DNA of 64,000 nt from Symsagittifera roscoffensis (taxonomy: Eukaryota > Xenacoelomorpha > Acoela > Convolutidae). The DNA lies in the NCBI RefSeq assembly GCF_963678635.1, contig NC_087065.1, forward strand, positions 69,320,956-69,384,955, read 5' to 3'. The position numbers and the translations under genes are program-made. Below are positions 51,590 through 64,000 of the stretch, in pieces. Each line of letters begins with the position of its first letter. The stretch's first letter is position 1. Below the pieces are notes generated by a model, which saw only the letters and a program-made list of their open reading frames with translations, ran no database searches and was not told the origin of the DNA.

Positions 51590-54000
51590 AGTCTATCATT
51601 TCAAAACTCACGATAAATTTTTCACATTCAGATGTAAATGAGGAATCACAAATCATTGGTCCAGACAAAATCATCACATTCAAAAAAAACAACTGCTCAT
51701 CAAACTTCAATGAAGTCTATCATTTCAAATTTCACGATGTAGTTTTCATATTCAGATGAAAATGGGGATCATAAATCATTTGTCGAGACAAAATCATCAA
51801 ATTTAAGAAAAATCACAACTGTTCGTCGAGACCTCAATGAAGTCTATCATTTCAAAACTCACGATAATTTTTTCACATTCAGATGAAAATGAGGAATCAT
51901 AAATCATTGGTCGAGACAAAATCATCACATTTAAGAAAAATCACAACTGTTCGTCGAGACCTCAATGAAGTCTATCATTTTAAAACTCACAATAAATTTT
52001 TCACATTCAGATGTAAATGAGGAATCACAAATCATTGGTCGAGACAAAATCATCACAATAAAGAAAAATCACAACTGTTCGTCGAGACCTCAATGGAGTC
52101 TATCATTTCAAAACTCACGATAAATTTTTCACATTCAGATGTAAATGAGGAATCACAAATCATTGGTCCAGACAAAATCATCACATTCAAAAAAAAACAA
52201 CTGCTCATCAAACTTCAATGAAGTCTATCATTTCAAAACTCACGATAATTTTTTCACATTCAGATGAAAATGAGGAATCATAAATCATTGGTCGAGACAA
52301 AATCATCACATTTAAGAAAAATCACAACTGTTCGTCGAGACCTCAATGAAGTCTATCATTTTAAAACTCACGATAAATTTTTCACATTCAGATGAAAATG
52401 GGGAATCATAAATCATTGGTCGAGACAAAATCATCACATTAATGAAAAATCACAACTGTTCGTCGAGACCTCAATGGAGTCTATCATTTCAAAACTCACG
52501 ATAAATTTTTCACATTCAGATGTAAATGAGGAATCACAAATCATTGGTCCAGACAAAATCATCACATTCAAAAAAAAAACAACTGCTCATCAAACTTCAA
52601 TGAAGTCTATCATTTCAAATTTCACGATGTAGTTTTCATATTCAGATGAAAATGGGGATCATAAATCATTTGTCGAGACAAAATCATCAAATTTAAGAAA
52701 AATCACAACTGTTCGTCGAGACCTCAATGAAGTCTATCATTTCAAAACTCACGATAATTTTTTCACATTCAGATGAAAATGAGGAATCATAAATCATTGG
52801 TCGAGACAAAATCATCACATTTAAGAAAAATCACAACTGTTCGTCGAGACCTCAATGAAGTCTATCATTTTAAAACTCACAATAAATTTTTCACATTCAG
52901 ATGTAAATGAGGAATCACAAATCATTGGTCGAGACAAAATCATCACAATAAAGAAAAATCACAACTGTTCGTCGAGACCTCAATGGAGTCTATCATTTCA
53001 AAACTCACGATAAATTTTTCACATTCAGATGTAAATGAGGAATCACAAATCATTGGTCCAGACAAAATCATCACATTCAAAAAAAAACAACTGCTCATCA
53101 AACTTCAATGAAGTCTATCATTTCAAAACTCACGATAATTTTTTCACATTCAGATGAAAATGAGGAATCATAAATCATTGGTCGAGACAAAATCATCACA
53201 TTTAAGAAAAATCACAACTGTTCGTCGAGACCTCAGTGAAGTCTATCATTTTAAAACTCACGATAAATTTTTCACATTCAGATGAAAATGGGGAATCATA
53301 AATCATTGGTCGAGACAAAATCATCACATTAATGAAAAATCACAACTGTTCGTCGAGACCTCAATGGAGTCTATCATTTCAAAACTCACGATAAATTTTT
53401 CACATTCAGATGTAAATGAGGAATCACAAATCATTGGTCCAGACAAAATCATCACATTCAAAAAAAAACAACTGCTCATCAAACTTCAATGAAGTCTATC
53501 ATTTCAAATTGCACGATGTAGTTTTCATATTCAGATGAAAATGGGGATCATAAATCATTTGTCGAGACAAAATCATCAAATTTAAGAAAAATCACAACTG
53601 TTCGTCGAGACCTCAATGAAGTCTATCATTTCAAAACTCACGATAACTTTTTTCACATTCAGATGAAAATGAGGAATCATAAATCATTGGTCGAGACAAA
53701 ATCATCACATTTAAGAAAAATCACAACTGTTCGTCGAGACCTCAATGAAGTCTATCATTTTAAAACTCACAATAAATTTTTCACATTCAGATGTAAATGA
53801 GGAATCACAAATCATTGGTCGAGACAAAATCATCACATTAAAGAAAAATCACAACTGTTCGTCGAGACCTCAATGGAGTCTATCATTTCAAAACTCACGA
53901 TAAATTTTTCACATTCAGATGTAAATGAGGAATCACAAATCATTGGTCCAGACAAAATCATCACATTCAAAAAAAAATAACTGCTCATCAAACGTCAATG
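51590..54000 (+). repeat. Three copies of an 890-bp higher-order repeat (7 monomers)
   Basis: The landmark tcacgatgtagttttcatattc is at about 51731, 52621 and 53511, and a catcaaacttcaatgaag variant also recurs every 890 bases. The third copy is incomplete. It shows private changes (ttgcacgatg, gataacttttttc). Confidence 0.7.
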
Positions 54001-54989
54001 AAGTCTATCACTTCAAATTTCACGATGTATTTTTCATATTCAGATGAAAATGGGGATCATAAATCATTTTTCGAGACAAAACCATCACATTTAAGAAAAA
54101 TCACAACTGTTCGTCGAGACCTCAATGAAGTCTATCATTTTAAAACTCACAATAAATTTTTCACATTCAGATGTAAATGAGGAATCATAAATCATTTGTC
54201 GTGACAAAATCATCACATTTAAGAAAAATCACAACTGTTCGTTGAGACCTCAATGAAGTCTATCATTTCAAAATTCCCGATGAATTTTTCATATTCAGAT
54301 GAAAATGAGGAATCACAAATCATTGGTCCAGACAAAATCATCACATTCAAAATGAAACAACTGCTCATCAAACGTCAATGAAGTCTATCATTTCAAATTT
54401 CACGATGCATTTTTCATATTCAGATGAAATTGGGGATCATAAATCATTTGTCGAGACAAAATCATCACATTTAAGAAAAATCGCAACTGTTCGTTGAGAC
54501 CTCAATGAAGTCTATCATTTCAAAATTCCCGATGAATTTTTCATATTCAGATGAAAATGAGGAATCACATATCATTGGTCCAGACAAAACCATCACATTA
54601 AAAAAACAACTGTTCATCAAACGTCAATGAAGTCTATCATTTCACATTTCACGATGTATTTTTCATATTCAGATGAAAATGGGGATCATAAATCATTGGA
54701 AGAGACAAAATCATCACATTTAAGAAAAATCACAACTGTTCGTTGAGACCTCAATGAAGTCTATCATTTCAAAACTCACGATAAATTTTTCACATTCAGA
54801 TGTAAATGAGGAATCACAAATCATTGGTCCAGACAAACTCATCACATTCAAAAAAAACAACTGCTCATCAAACGTCAATGAATTCTATCATTTCAAATTT
54901 CACGATGTAGTTTTCATATTCAGATGAAAATGGGGATCATAAATCATTTGTCGAGACAAAATCATCAAATTTAAGAAAAATCACAACTG

Positions 54990-57700
54990 TTCGTCGAGAC
55001 CTCAATGAAGTCTATCATTTCAAAACTCACGATAATGTTTTCACATTCAGATGAAAATGAGGAATCATAAATCATTGGTCGAGACAAAATCATCACATTT
55101 AAGAAAAATCACAACTGTTCGTCGAGACCTCAATGAAGTCTATCATTTTAAAACTCACGATAAATTTTTCACATTCAGATGTAAATGAGGAATCACAAAT
55201 CATTGGTCGAGACAAAATCATCACATTTATGAAAAATCACAACTGTTCGTTGAGACCTCAATGGAGTCTATCATTTTAAAACTCACGATAATGTTTTCAC
55301 ATTCAGATGAAAATGAGGAATCATAAATCATTGGTCGAGACAAAATCATCACATTTAAGAAAAATCACAACTGTTCGTCGAGACCTCAATGAAGTCTATC
55401 ATTTTAAAACTCACAATATATTTTTCACATTCAGATGTAAACGAGGAATCACAAATCATTGGTCCAGACAAAATCATCACATTCAAAAAAAAACAACTGT
55501 TCATCAAACGTCAATGAAGTCTATCATTTCAAAGTTCACGATGTATTTTTCATATTCAGATGAAAATGGGGATCATAAATCATTTTTCGAGACAAAACCA
55601 TCACATTTAAGAAAAATCACAACTGTTCGTCGAGACCTCAATGAAGTCTATCATTTTAAAACTCACGATAAATTTTTCACATTCAGATGTAAATGAGGAA
55701 TCACAAATCATTGGTCGAGACAAAATCATCACATTTATGAAAAATCACAACTGTTCGTTGAGACCTCAATGGAGTCTATCATTTTAAAACTCACGATAAT
55801 GTTTTCACATTCAGATGAAAATGAGGAATCATAAATCATTGGTCGAGACAAAATCATCACATTTAAGAAAAATCACAACTGTTCGTCGAGACCTCAATGA
55901 AGTCTATCATTTTAAAACTCACAATATATTTTTCACATTCAGATGTAAACGAGGAATCACAAATCATTGGTCCAGACAAAATCATCACATTCAAAAAAAA
56001 ACAACTGTTCATCAAACGTCAATGAAGTCTATCATTTCAAAGTTCCCGATGAATTTTTCATATTCAGATGAAAATGAGGAATCACAAATCATTGGTCCAC
56101 ACAAAACCATCACATTAAAAAAAACAACTGTTCATCAAACGTCAATGAAGTCTATCATTTCACATTTCACGATGTATTTTTCATATTCAGATGAAAATGG
56201 GGATCATAAATCATTGGAAGAGACAAAATCATCACATTTAAGAAAAATCACAACTGTTCGTTGAGACCTCAATGAAGTCTATCATTTCAAAACTCACGAT
56301 AAATTTTTCACATTCAGATGTAAATGAGGAATCACAAATCATTGGTCCAGACAAACTCATCACATTCAAAAAAAACAACTGCTCATCAAACGTCAATGAA
56401 TTCTATCATTTCAAATTTCACGATGTAGTTTTCATATTCAGATGAAAATGGGGATCATAAATCATTTGTCGAGACAAAATCATCAAATTTAAGAAAAATC
56501 ACAACTGTTCGTCGAGACCTCAATGAAGTCTATCATTTCAAAACTCACGATAATGTTTTCACATTCAGATGAAAATGAGGAATCATAAATCATTGGTCGA
56601 GACAAAATCATCACATTTAAGAAAAATCACAACTGTTCGTCGAGACCTCAATGAAGTCTATCATTTTAAAACTCACGATAAATTTTTCACATTCAGATGT
56701 AAATGAGGAATCACAAATCATTGGTCGAGACAAAATCATCACATTTATGAAAAATCACAACTGTTCGTTGAGACCTCAATGGAGTCTATCATTTTAAAAC
56801 TCACGATAATGTTTTCACATTCAGATGAAAATGAGGAATCATAAATCATTGGTCGAGACAAAATCATCACATTTAAGAAAAATCACAACTGTTCGTCGAG
56901 ACCTCAATGAAGTCTATCATTTTAAAACTCACAATATATTTTTCACATTCAGATGTAAACGAGGAATCACAAATCATTGGTCCAGACAAAATCATCACAT
57001 TTAAGAAAAATCACAACTGTTCGTCGAGACCTCAATGAAGTCTATCATTTTAAAACTCACGATAAATTTTTCACATTCAGATGTAAATGAGGAATCACAA
57101 ATCATTGGTCGAGACAAAATCATCACATTTATGAAAAATCACAACTGTTCGTTGAGACCTCAATGGAGTCTATCATTTTAAAACTCACGATAATGTTTTC
57201 ACATTCAGATGAAAATGAGGAATCATAAATCATTGGTCGAGACAAAATCATCACATTTAAGAAAAATCACAACTGTTCGTCGAGACCTCAATGAAGTCTA
57301 TCATTTTAAAACTCACAATATATTTTTCACATTCAGATGTAAACGAGGAATCACAAATCATTGGTCCAGACAAAATCATCACATTCAAAAAAAAACAACT
57401 GTTCATCAAACGTCAATGAAGTCTATCATTTCAAAGTTCCCGATGAATTTTTCATATTCAGATGAAAATGAGGAATCACAAATCATTGGTCCACACAAAA
57501 CCATCACATTAAAAAAAACAACTGTTCATCAAACGTCAATGAAGTCCATCATTTCACATTTCACGATGTATTTTTCATATTCAGATGAAAATGGGGATCA
57601 TAAATCATTGGTTGAGACAAAATCATCACATTTAAGAAAAATCACAACTGTTCGTTGAGACCTCAATGAAGTCTATCATTTCAATACTCACGATAAATTT
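54990..57700 (+). repeat. Higher-order repeats with offsets of 508 and 1394 bp
   Basis: Frames and landmarks at 55307 recur at 55815 (508) and 57209 (1394). The units carry cattttaaaactcacaatat, gtaaacgaggaatc and a cacacaaaaccatc variant. These give the longest uninterrupted plus-strand frames in the array (149 codons), which are by-products of the duplication. Confidence 0.65.
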
Positions 57701-60544
57701 TTCACATTCAGATGAAAATGGGGAATCATAAATCATTGGTCGAGACAAAATCATCACATTAAAGAAAAATCACAACTGTTCGTCGAGACCTCAATGGAGT
57801 CTATCATTTCAAAACTCACGATAAATTTTTCACATTCAGATGTAAATGAGGAATCACAAATCATTGGTCCAGACAAAACCATCACATTAAAAAAAAACAA
57901 CTGTTCATCAAACGTCAATGAAGTCCATCATTTCACATTTCACGATGTATTTTTCATATTCAGATGAAAATGGGGATCATAAATCATTGGTTGAGACAAA
58001 ATCATCACATTTAAGAAAAATCACAACTGTTCGTTGAGACCTCAATGAAGTCTATCATTTCAATACTCACGATAAATTTTTCACATTCAGATGAAAATGG
58101 GGAATCATAAATCATTGGTCGAGACAAAATCATCACATTAAAGAAAAATCACAACTGTTCGTCGAGACCTCAATGAAGTCTATCATTTCAAAACTCACGA
58201 TAATTTTTTCACATTCAGATGAAAATGAGGAATCATAAATCATTGGTCGAGACAAAATCATCACATTTAAAAAAAATCACAACTGTTCGTCGAGACCTCA
58301 ATGAAGTCTATCATTTTAAAACTCACGATAAATTTTTCACATTCAGATGTAAATGAGGAATCACAAATCATTGGTCCAGACAAAATCATCACATTAAAAA
58401 AAACAACTGCTCATCAAACGTAAATGAAGTCTATCACTTCAAATTTCACGATGTATTTTTCATATTCAGATGAAAATGGGGATCATAAATCATTTTTCGA
58501 GACAAAATCATCACATTTAAGAAAAACCACAACTGTTCGTCGAGACCTCAATGGAGTCTATCATTTCAAAACTCACGATAAATTTTTCACATTCAGATGT
58601 AAATGAGGAATCACAAATCATTGGTCCAGACAAAATCATCACATTCAAAAAAAAACAACTGCTCATCAAACTTCAATGAAGTCCATCATTTCACATTTCA
58701 CGATGTATTTTTCATATTCAGATGAAAATGGGGATCATAAATCATTGGTTGAGACAAAATCATCACATTTAAGAAAAATCACAACTGTTCGTTGAGACCT
58801 CAATGAAGTCTATCATTTCAAAACTCACGATAAATTTTTCACATTCAGATGTAAATGAGGAATCACAAATCATTGGTCCAGACAAAATCATCACATTCAA
58901 AAAAAAACAACTGCTCATCAAACGCCAATGAAGTCTATCATTCCAATTTTCACGATGTAGTTTTCATATTCAGATGAAAATGCGGATTATAGATCATTTG
59001 TCGGGACAAAATCATCAAATTTAAGAAAAATCACAACTGTTCGTCGAGACCTCAATGAAGTCTATCATTTCAAAACTCACGATAAATTTTTCACATTCAG
59101 ATGTAAATGAGGAATCACAAATCATTGGTCCAGACAAAATCATCACATTCAAAAAAAAACAACTGCTCATCAAACTTCAATGAAGTCCATCATTTCACAT
59201 TTCACGATGTATTTTTCATATTCAGATGAAAATGGGGATCATAAATCATTGGTCGAGACAAAATCATCACATTAAAGAAAAATCACAACTGTTCGTCGAG
59301 ACCTCAATGGAGTCTATCATTTCAAAACTCACGATAAATTTTTCACATTCAGATGTAAATGAGGAATCACAAATCATTGGTCCAGACAAAATCATCACAT
59401 TCAAAAAAAAACAACTGCTCATCAAACGCCAATGAAGTCTATCATTCCAATTTTCACGATGTAGTTTTCATATTCAGATGAAAATGCGGATTATAAATCA
59501 TTTGTCGGGACAAAATCATCAAATTTAAGAAAAATCACAACTGTTCGTCGAGACCTCAATGAAGTCTATCATTTCAAAACTCACGATAATTTTTTCACAT
59601 TCAGATGAAAATGAGGAATCATAAATCATTGGTCGAGACAAAATCATCACATTTAAAAAAAATCACAACTGTTCGTCGAGACCTCAATGAAGTCTATCAT
59701 TTTAAAACTCACGATAAATTTTTCACATTCAGATGTAAATGAGGAATCACAAATCATTGGTCTAGACAAAATCATCACATTAAAAAAAAACAACTGCTCA
59801 TCAAACGTAAATGAAGTCTATCACTTCAAATTTCACGATGTATTTTTCATATTCAGATGAAAATGGGGATCATAAATCATTTTTCGAGACAAAATCATCA
59901 CATTTAAGAAAAACCACAACTGTTCGTCGAGACCTCAAGGAAGTCTATCATTCCAAACTCACGATAAATTTTTCACATTCGGATGAAAATGGGGAATCAT
60001 AAATCATTGGTCGAGACAAAATCATCACATTAATGAAAAATCACAACTGTTCGTCGAGACCTCATTGGAGTCTATCATTTCAAAACTCACGATAAATTTT
60101 TCACATTCAGATGTAAATGAGGAATCACAAATCATTGGTCCAGACAAAATCATCACATTCAAAAAAAAAACAACTGCTCATCAAACTTCAATGAAGTCTA
60201 TCATTTCAAAATTCCCGATGTATTTTTCGTATTCAGATGTAAATGAGGAATCACAAATCATTGGTCCAGACAATATCATCACATTTAAAAAAAACCTGTT
60301 CATCAAACGTCAATGAAGTCAATCATTTCAAATTTCACGATGTATTTTTCATATTCAGATGAAAATGGGGAATCATAAATCATTGGTCGAGACAAAATCA
60401 TCACATTTACGAAAAATCACAACTGTTCGTCGAGACCTCAATGAAGTCTATCATTTCAAAACTCACGATAAATTTTTCACATTCAGATGTAAATGAGGAA
60501 TCACAAATCATTGGTCCAGACAATATCATCACATTTAAAAAAAA

Positions 60545-60724
60545 ACTGTTCATCAAACGTCAATGAAGTCTATCATTTCAAATTTCACGATGTAGTTTTC
60601 ATATTCAGATGAAAATGATGATTTTGTCTCGACAAATGATTTATGATCCCCATTTTCATCTGAATATGAAAACTACATCGTGAAATTTGAAATGATAGAC
60701 TTCATTGACGTTTGATGAGCAGTT
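60545..60724. repeat. Left fold-back (inverted repeat, arms of about 73 bp, 33-base loop)
   Basis: The left arm 60545-60617 and the right arm 60651-60724 are reverse complements with at most a few mismatches (for example gttcatc versus gctcatc). The loop 60618-60650 begins atgattttgtctcgac and ends ttatgatccc. As single-stranded DNA this would form a very stable hairpin. Confidence 0.9.
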
Positions 60725-61031
60725 GTTGTTTTTTGAATGTGATGATTTTGTCTGGACCAATGATTTGTGATTCCTCATTTACATCTGAATGTGAAAAATT
60801 TATCGTGAGTTTTGAAATGATAGACTTCATTGAGGTCTCGACGAACAGTTGTGATTTTTCATTAATGTGATGATTTTGTCTCGACCAATGATTTATGATT
60901 CCCCATTTTCATCTGAATGTGAAAAATTTATCGTGAGTTTTGAAATGATAGACTTCATTGAGGTCTCGACGAACAGTTGTGATTTTTCTTAAATTTGATG
61001 ATTTTGTCTCGACAAATGATTTATGATCCCC
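60618..61031 (-). repeat. Inverted stretch of about 414 bp of satellite
   Basis: Only here does the array run on the minus strand: atgattttgtctcgac, cattttcatctgaat and gaaatgatagacttcattg are reverse complements of the normal monomer. It covers about 3.3 monomers. The array resumes plus orientation at 61032 (aaatttaagaaaaatc). Confidence 0.95.
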
Positions 61032-61132
61032 AAATTTAAGAAAAATCACAACTGTTCGTCGAGACCTCAATGAAGTCTATCATTTCAAAACTCACGATAA
61101 TTTTTTCACATTCAGATGTAAATGAGGAATCA
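60896..61132. repeat. Right fold-back (inverted repeat, arms of about 100 bp, 35-base loop)
   Basis: The left arm ends at 60996 (gatttttcttaaattt) and the right arm starts at 61032 (aaatttaagaaaaatc). Pairing extends through the whole gtcgagacctcaatgaag part and into tttttcacattcagatg, with rare mismatches. The loop 60997-61031 is essentially the same sequence as the loop of the left fold-back. Confidence 0.9.
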
Positions 61133-64000
61133 CAAATCATTGGTCCAGACAAAATCATCACATTCAAAAAAAAACAACTGCTCATCAAACGTCAATGAAG
61201 TCATCACTTCAAATTTCACGATGTATTTTTCATATTCAGATGAAAATGGGGATCATAAATCATTTTTCGAGACAAAATCATCACATTTAAGAAAAACCAC
61301 AACTGTTCGTCGAGACCTCAAGGAAGTCTATCATTCCAAACTCACGATAAATTTTTCACATTCAGATGAAAATGGGGAATCATAAATCATTGGTCGAGAC
61401 AAAATCATCACATTAATGAAAAATCACAACTGTTCGACGAGACCTCAATGGAGTCTATCATTTCAAAACTCACGATAAATTTTTCACATTCAGATGTAAA
61501 TGAGGAATCACAAATCATTGGTCCAGACAAAATCATCACATTCAAAAAAAAAACAACTGCTCATCAAACTTCAATGAAGTCTATCATTTCAAAATTCCCG
61601 ATGTATTTTTCGTATTCAGATGTAAATGAGGAATCACAAATCATTGGTCCAGACAATATCATCACATTAAAAAAAAACTGTTCATCAAACGTCAATGAAG
61701 TCAATCATTTCAAATTTCACGATGTATTTTTCATATTTAGATGAAAATGGGGAATCATAAATCATTGGTCGAGACAAAATCATCACATTTACGGAAAATC
61801 ACAACTGTTCGTCGAGACCTCAATGAAGTCTATCATTTCAAAACTCACGATAAATTTTTCACATTCAGATGTAAATGAGGAATCACAAATCATTGGTCCA
61901 GACAAAATCATCACATTCAAAAAACAACAACTGCTCATCAAACGTCAATGAAGTCTATCATTTCAAATTTCACGATGTAGTTTTCATATTCAGATGAAAA
62001 TGGGGATCATAAATCATTTGTCGAGACAAAATCATCAAATTTAAGAAAAATCACAACTGTTCGTCGAGACCTCAATGAAGTCTATCATTTCAAAACTCAC
62101 GATAATTTTTTCAAATTCAGAAGAAAATGAGGAATCATAAATCATTGGTCGAGACAAAATCATCACATTTAAGAAAAATCACAACTGTTCGTCGAGACCT
62201 CAATGAAGTCTATCATTTTAAAACTCACGATAAATTTTTCACATTCAGATGTAAATGAGGAATCACAAATCATTGGTCCAGACAAAATCATCACATTCAA
62301 AAAAAAAACAACTGCTCATCAAACGTCAATGAAGTCTATCACTTCAAATTTCACGATGTATTTTTCGTATTCAGATGTAAATGAGGAATCACAAATCATT
62401 GGTCCAGACAATATCATCACATTCAAAAAAAAACAACTGCTCATCAAACGTCAATGAAGTCTATCACTTCAAATTTCACGATGTATTTTTCATATTCAGA
62501 TGAAAATGGGGATCATAAATCATTTTTCGAGACAAAATCATCACATTTAAGAAAAACCACAACTGTTCGTCGAGACCTCAAGGAAGTCTATCGTTCCAAA
62601 CTCACGATAAATTTTTCACATTCAGATGAAAATGGGGAATCATAAATCATTGGTCGAGACAAAATCATCACATTTAAGAAAAATCACAACTGTTCGTCGA
62701 GACCTCAATGAAGTCTATCATTTTAAAACTCACGATAAATTTTTCACATTCAGATGTAAATGAGGAATCACAAATCATTGGTCCAGACAAAATCATCACA
62801 TTCAAAAAAAAACAACTGCTCATCAAACGTCAATGAAGTCTATCACTTCAAATTTCACGATATATTTTTCATATTCAGATGAAAATGGGGATCATAAATC
62901 ATTTTTCGAGACAAAATCATCACATTTAAGAAAAACCACAACTGTTCGTCGAGACCTCAAGGAAGTCTATCATTCCAAACTCACGATAAATTTTTCACAT
63001 TCAGATGAAAATGGGGAATCACAAATCATTGGTCCAGACAAAATCATCACATTCAAAAAACAACAACTGCTCATCAAACGTCAATGAAGTCTATCATTTC
63101 AAATTTCACGATGTAGTTTTCATATTCAGATGAAAATGGGGATCATAAATCATTTGTCGAGACAAAATCATCAAATTTAAGAAAAATCACAACTGTTCGT
63201 CGAGACCTCAATGAAGTCTATCATTTCAAAACTCACGATAATTTTTTCAAATTCAGAAGAAAATGAGGAATCATAAATCATTGGTCGAGACAAAATCATC
63301 ACATTTAAGAAAAATCACAACTGTTCGTCGAGACCTCAATGAAGTCTATCATTTTAAAACTCACGATAAATTTTTCACATTCAGATGTAAATGAGGAATC
63401 ACAAATCATTGGTCCAGACAAAATCATCACATTCAAAAAAAAACAACTGCTCATCAAACGTCAATGAAGTCTATCACTTCAAATTTCACGATGTATTTTT
63501 CATATTCAGATGAAAATGGGGATCATAAATGATTTTTCGAGACAAAATCATCACATTTAAGAAAAACCACAACTGTTCGTCGAGACCTCAAGGAAGTCTA
63601 TCATTCCAAACTCACGATAAATTTTTCACATTCAGATGAAAATGGGGAATCATAAATCATTGGTCGAGACAAAATCATCACATTAATGAAAAATCACAAC
63701 TGTTCGTCGAGACCTCAATGGAGTCTATCATTTCAAAACTCACGATAAATTTTTCACATTCAGATGTAAATGAGGAATCACAAATCATTGGTCCAGACAA
63801 AATCATCACATTCAAAAAAAAACAACTGCTCATCAAACTTCAATGAAGTCTATCATTTCAAAATTCCCGATGTATTTTTCGTATTCAGATGTAAATGAGG
63901 AATCACAAATCATTGGTCCAGACAATATCATCACATTAAAAAAAAAACTGTTCATCAAACGTCAATGAAGTCAATCATTTCAAATTTCACGATGTATTTT

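Larger units (their letters stand above)
59800..62650 (+). repeat. Higher-order repeat with an offset of about 1383 bp, spanning the inversion
   Basis: The block with caccacaactgttcg, ccaaactcacgata and tttttcgtattcag at 59811-60316 recurs at about 61194-61700 (offset 1383). Part of it recurs again at 62454-62833 and after 63470. The inverted segment sits between the first two copies. Confidence 0.65.
21285..64000 (+). repeat. Satellite array of about 125-bp monomers, at least 42.7 kb, open at the right edge
   Basis: Nearly everything here is head-to-tail copies of one monomer: tcaatgaagtctatcattt, then a variable acgat core, tttttcac or tttttcat, attcagatg, atcacaaatcattggt or atcataaatcattggt, agacaaaatcatcac, an A-rich tract, and a class-specific end. 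Class A ends caactgttcatcaaacg (about 124 bp); class B ends tcacaactgttcgtcgagacc (about 127 bp). A and B usually alternate. Allowing for the insertion at 23778-24698 there are roughly 330 monomers. The length of the A-run and single-base variants tag sub-blocks. Many copies are open for 60-149 codons on the plus strand, but frames shift between monomers, so I treat the array as non-coding. Possible roles include a pericentromeric or centromeric block, or subtelomeric or intronic heterochromatin; the sequence alone does not decide. Confidence 0.97.

Noticed and set aside
21285-64000. Dozens of open frames of 60-149 codons on the plus strand of the array, with shared peptides such as MKSIISKFPMYFSHSD
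   Set aside because: They are translations of the satellite. Monomer lengths (about 124 and 127) and A-run changes shift the frame between neighbours, the frames end at random places in the units, and the same DNA repeats hundreds of times. Absence of stops in one strand follows from the monomer composition.
21285-64000. CRISPR-like array
   Set aside because: There are no unique spacers; whole 125-bp units repeat end to end, and the neighbours are intron-bearing eukaryotic genes.
21285-64000. CENP-B box in class B monomers (gttcgttgagacc)
   Set aside because: Only the first half (TTCGTTG) matches. The CGGG core of the second half is missing, so the essential positions are not met.

Overview
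The window looks like nuclear DNA of a metazoan. It is AT-rich, its genes are split by spliceosomal introns (GT-AG, about 0.2 to 1.4 kb), the protein families are animal-like (MYND zinc finger, TRAIP-like RING finger, a long Ser-rich coiled-coil protein), dispersed repeats are plentiful, and two thirds of the window is a satellite array. I cannot name the phylum. Translations that begin at TTG were not accepted as starts.

Layout. Positions 1-1770: unique or degenerate repeat DNA, including a decayed direct repeat. 1819-5028 (+): a two-exon MYND zinc-finger gene of 597 aa, with a TATA-like box just upstream and an AATAAA signal downstream. 5029-10650: no gene, but several copies of one dispersed repeat family (5980-8265), a second small repeat, and a tRNA-like/SINE-like segment (10156-10234). 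10653-11584 (-): a short TRAIP-like RING/coiled-coil E3 ligase gene in two reading-frame blocks. 13736-20282 (-): at least eleven exons of a large Ser/Asn/His-rich protein with an N-terminal coiled coil. One phase-consistent splice model gives 952 aa, but its 5' end is absent. About 20730-21240: another copy of the dispersed repeat family, directly before the satellite. About 21285-64000: a tandem satellite of roughly 125-bp monomers that runs off the right edge.

Satellite. Two monomer classes are recognised by their 3' ends: A ends in ...tcatcaaacg (about 124 bp) and B in ...tcgagacc or ...ttgagacc (about 127 bp). They mostly alternate, giving a dimer of about 251 bp and higher-order repeats of 379, 502, 877, 890, 1007, 1234, 1136 and 1383-1394 bp in different sub-blocks. 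The left edge is visibly decayed. The array is interrupted by a 0.92-kb insertion (23778-24698) with its own 75-bp minisatellite. It also contains one short inverted segment (60618-61031) with long fold-back arms at both ends.

The two minus-strand genes and the plus-strand MYND gene show no evident functional link. The most notable points are the satellite's higher-order architecture, the inversion with its twin fold-back junctions, the nested minisatellite element, and the fact that the coiled-coil gene enters the array with its 5' exons unaccounted for, so the array may lie inside one of its introns.
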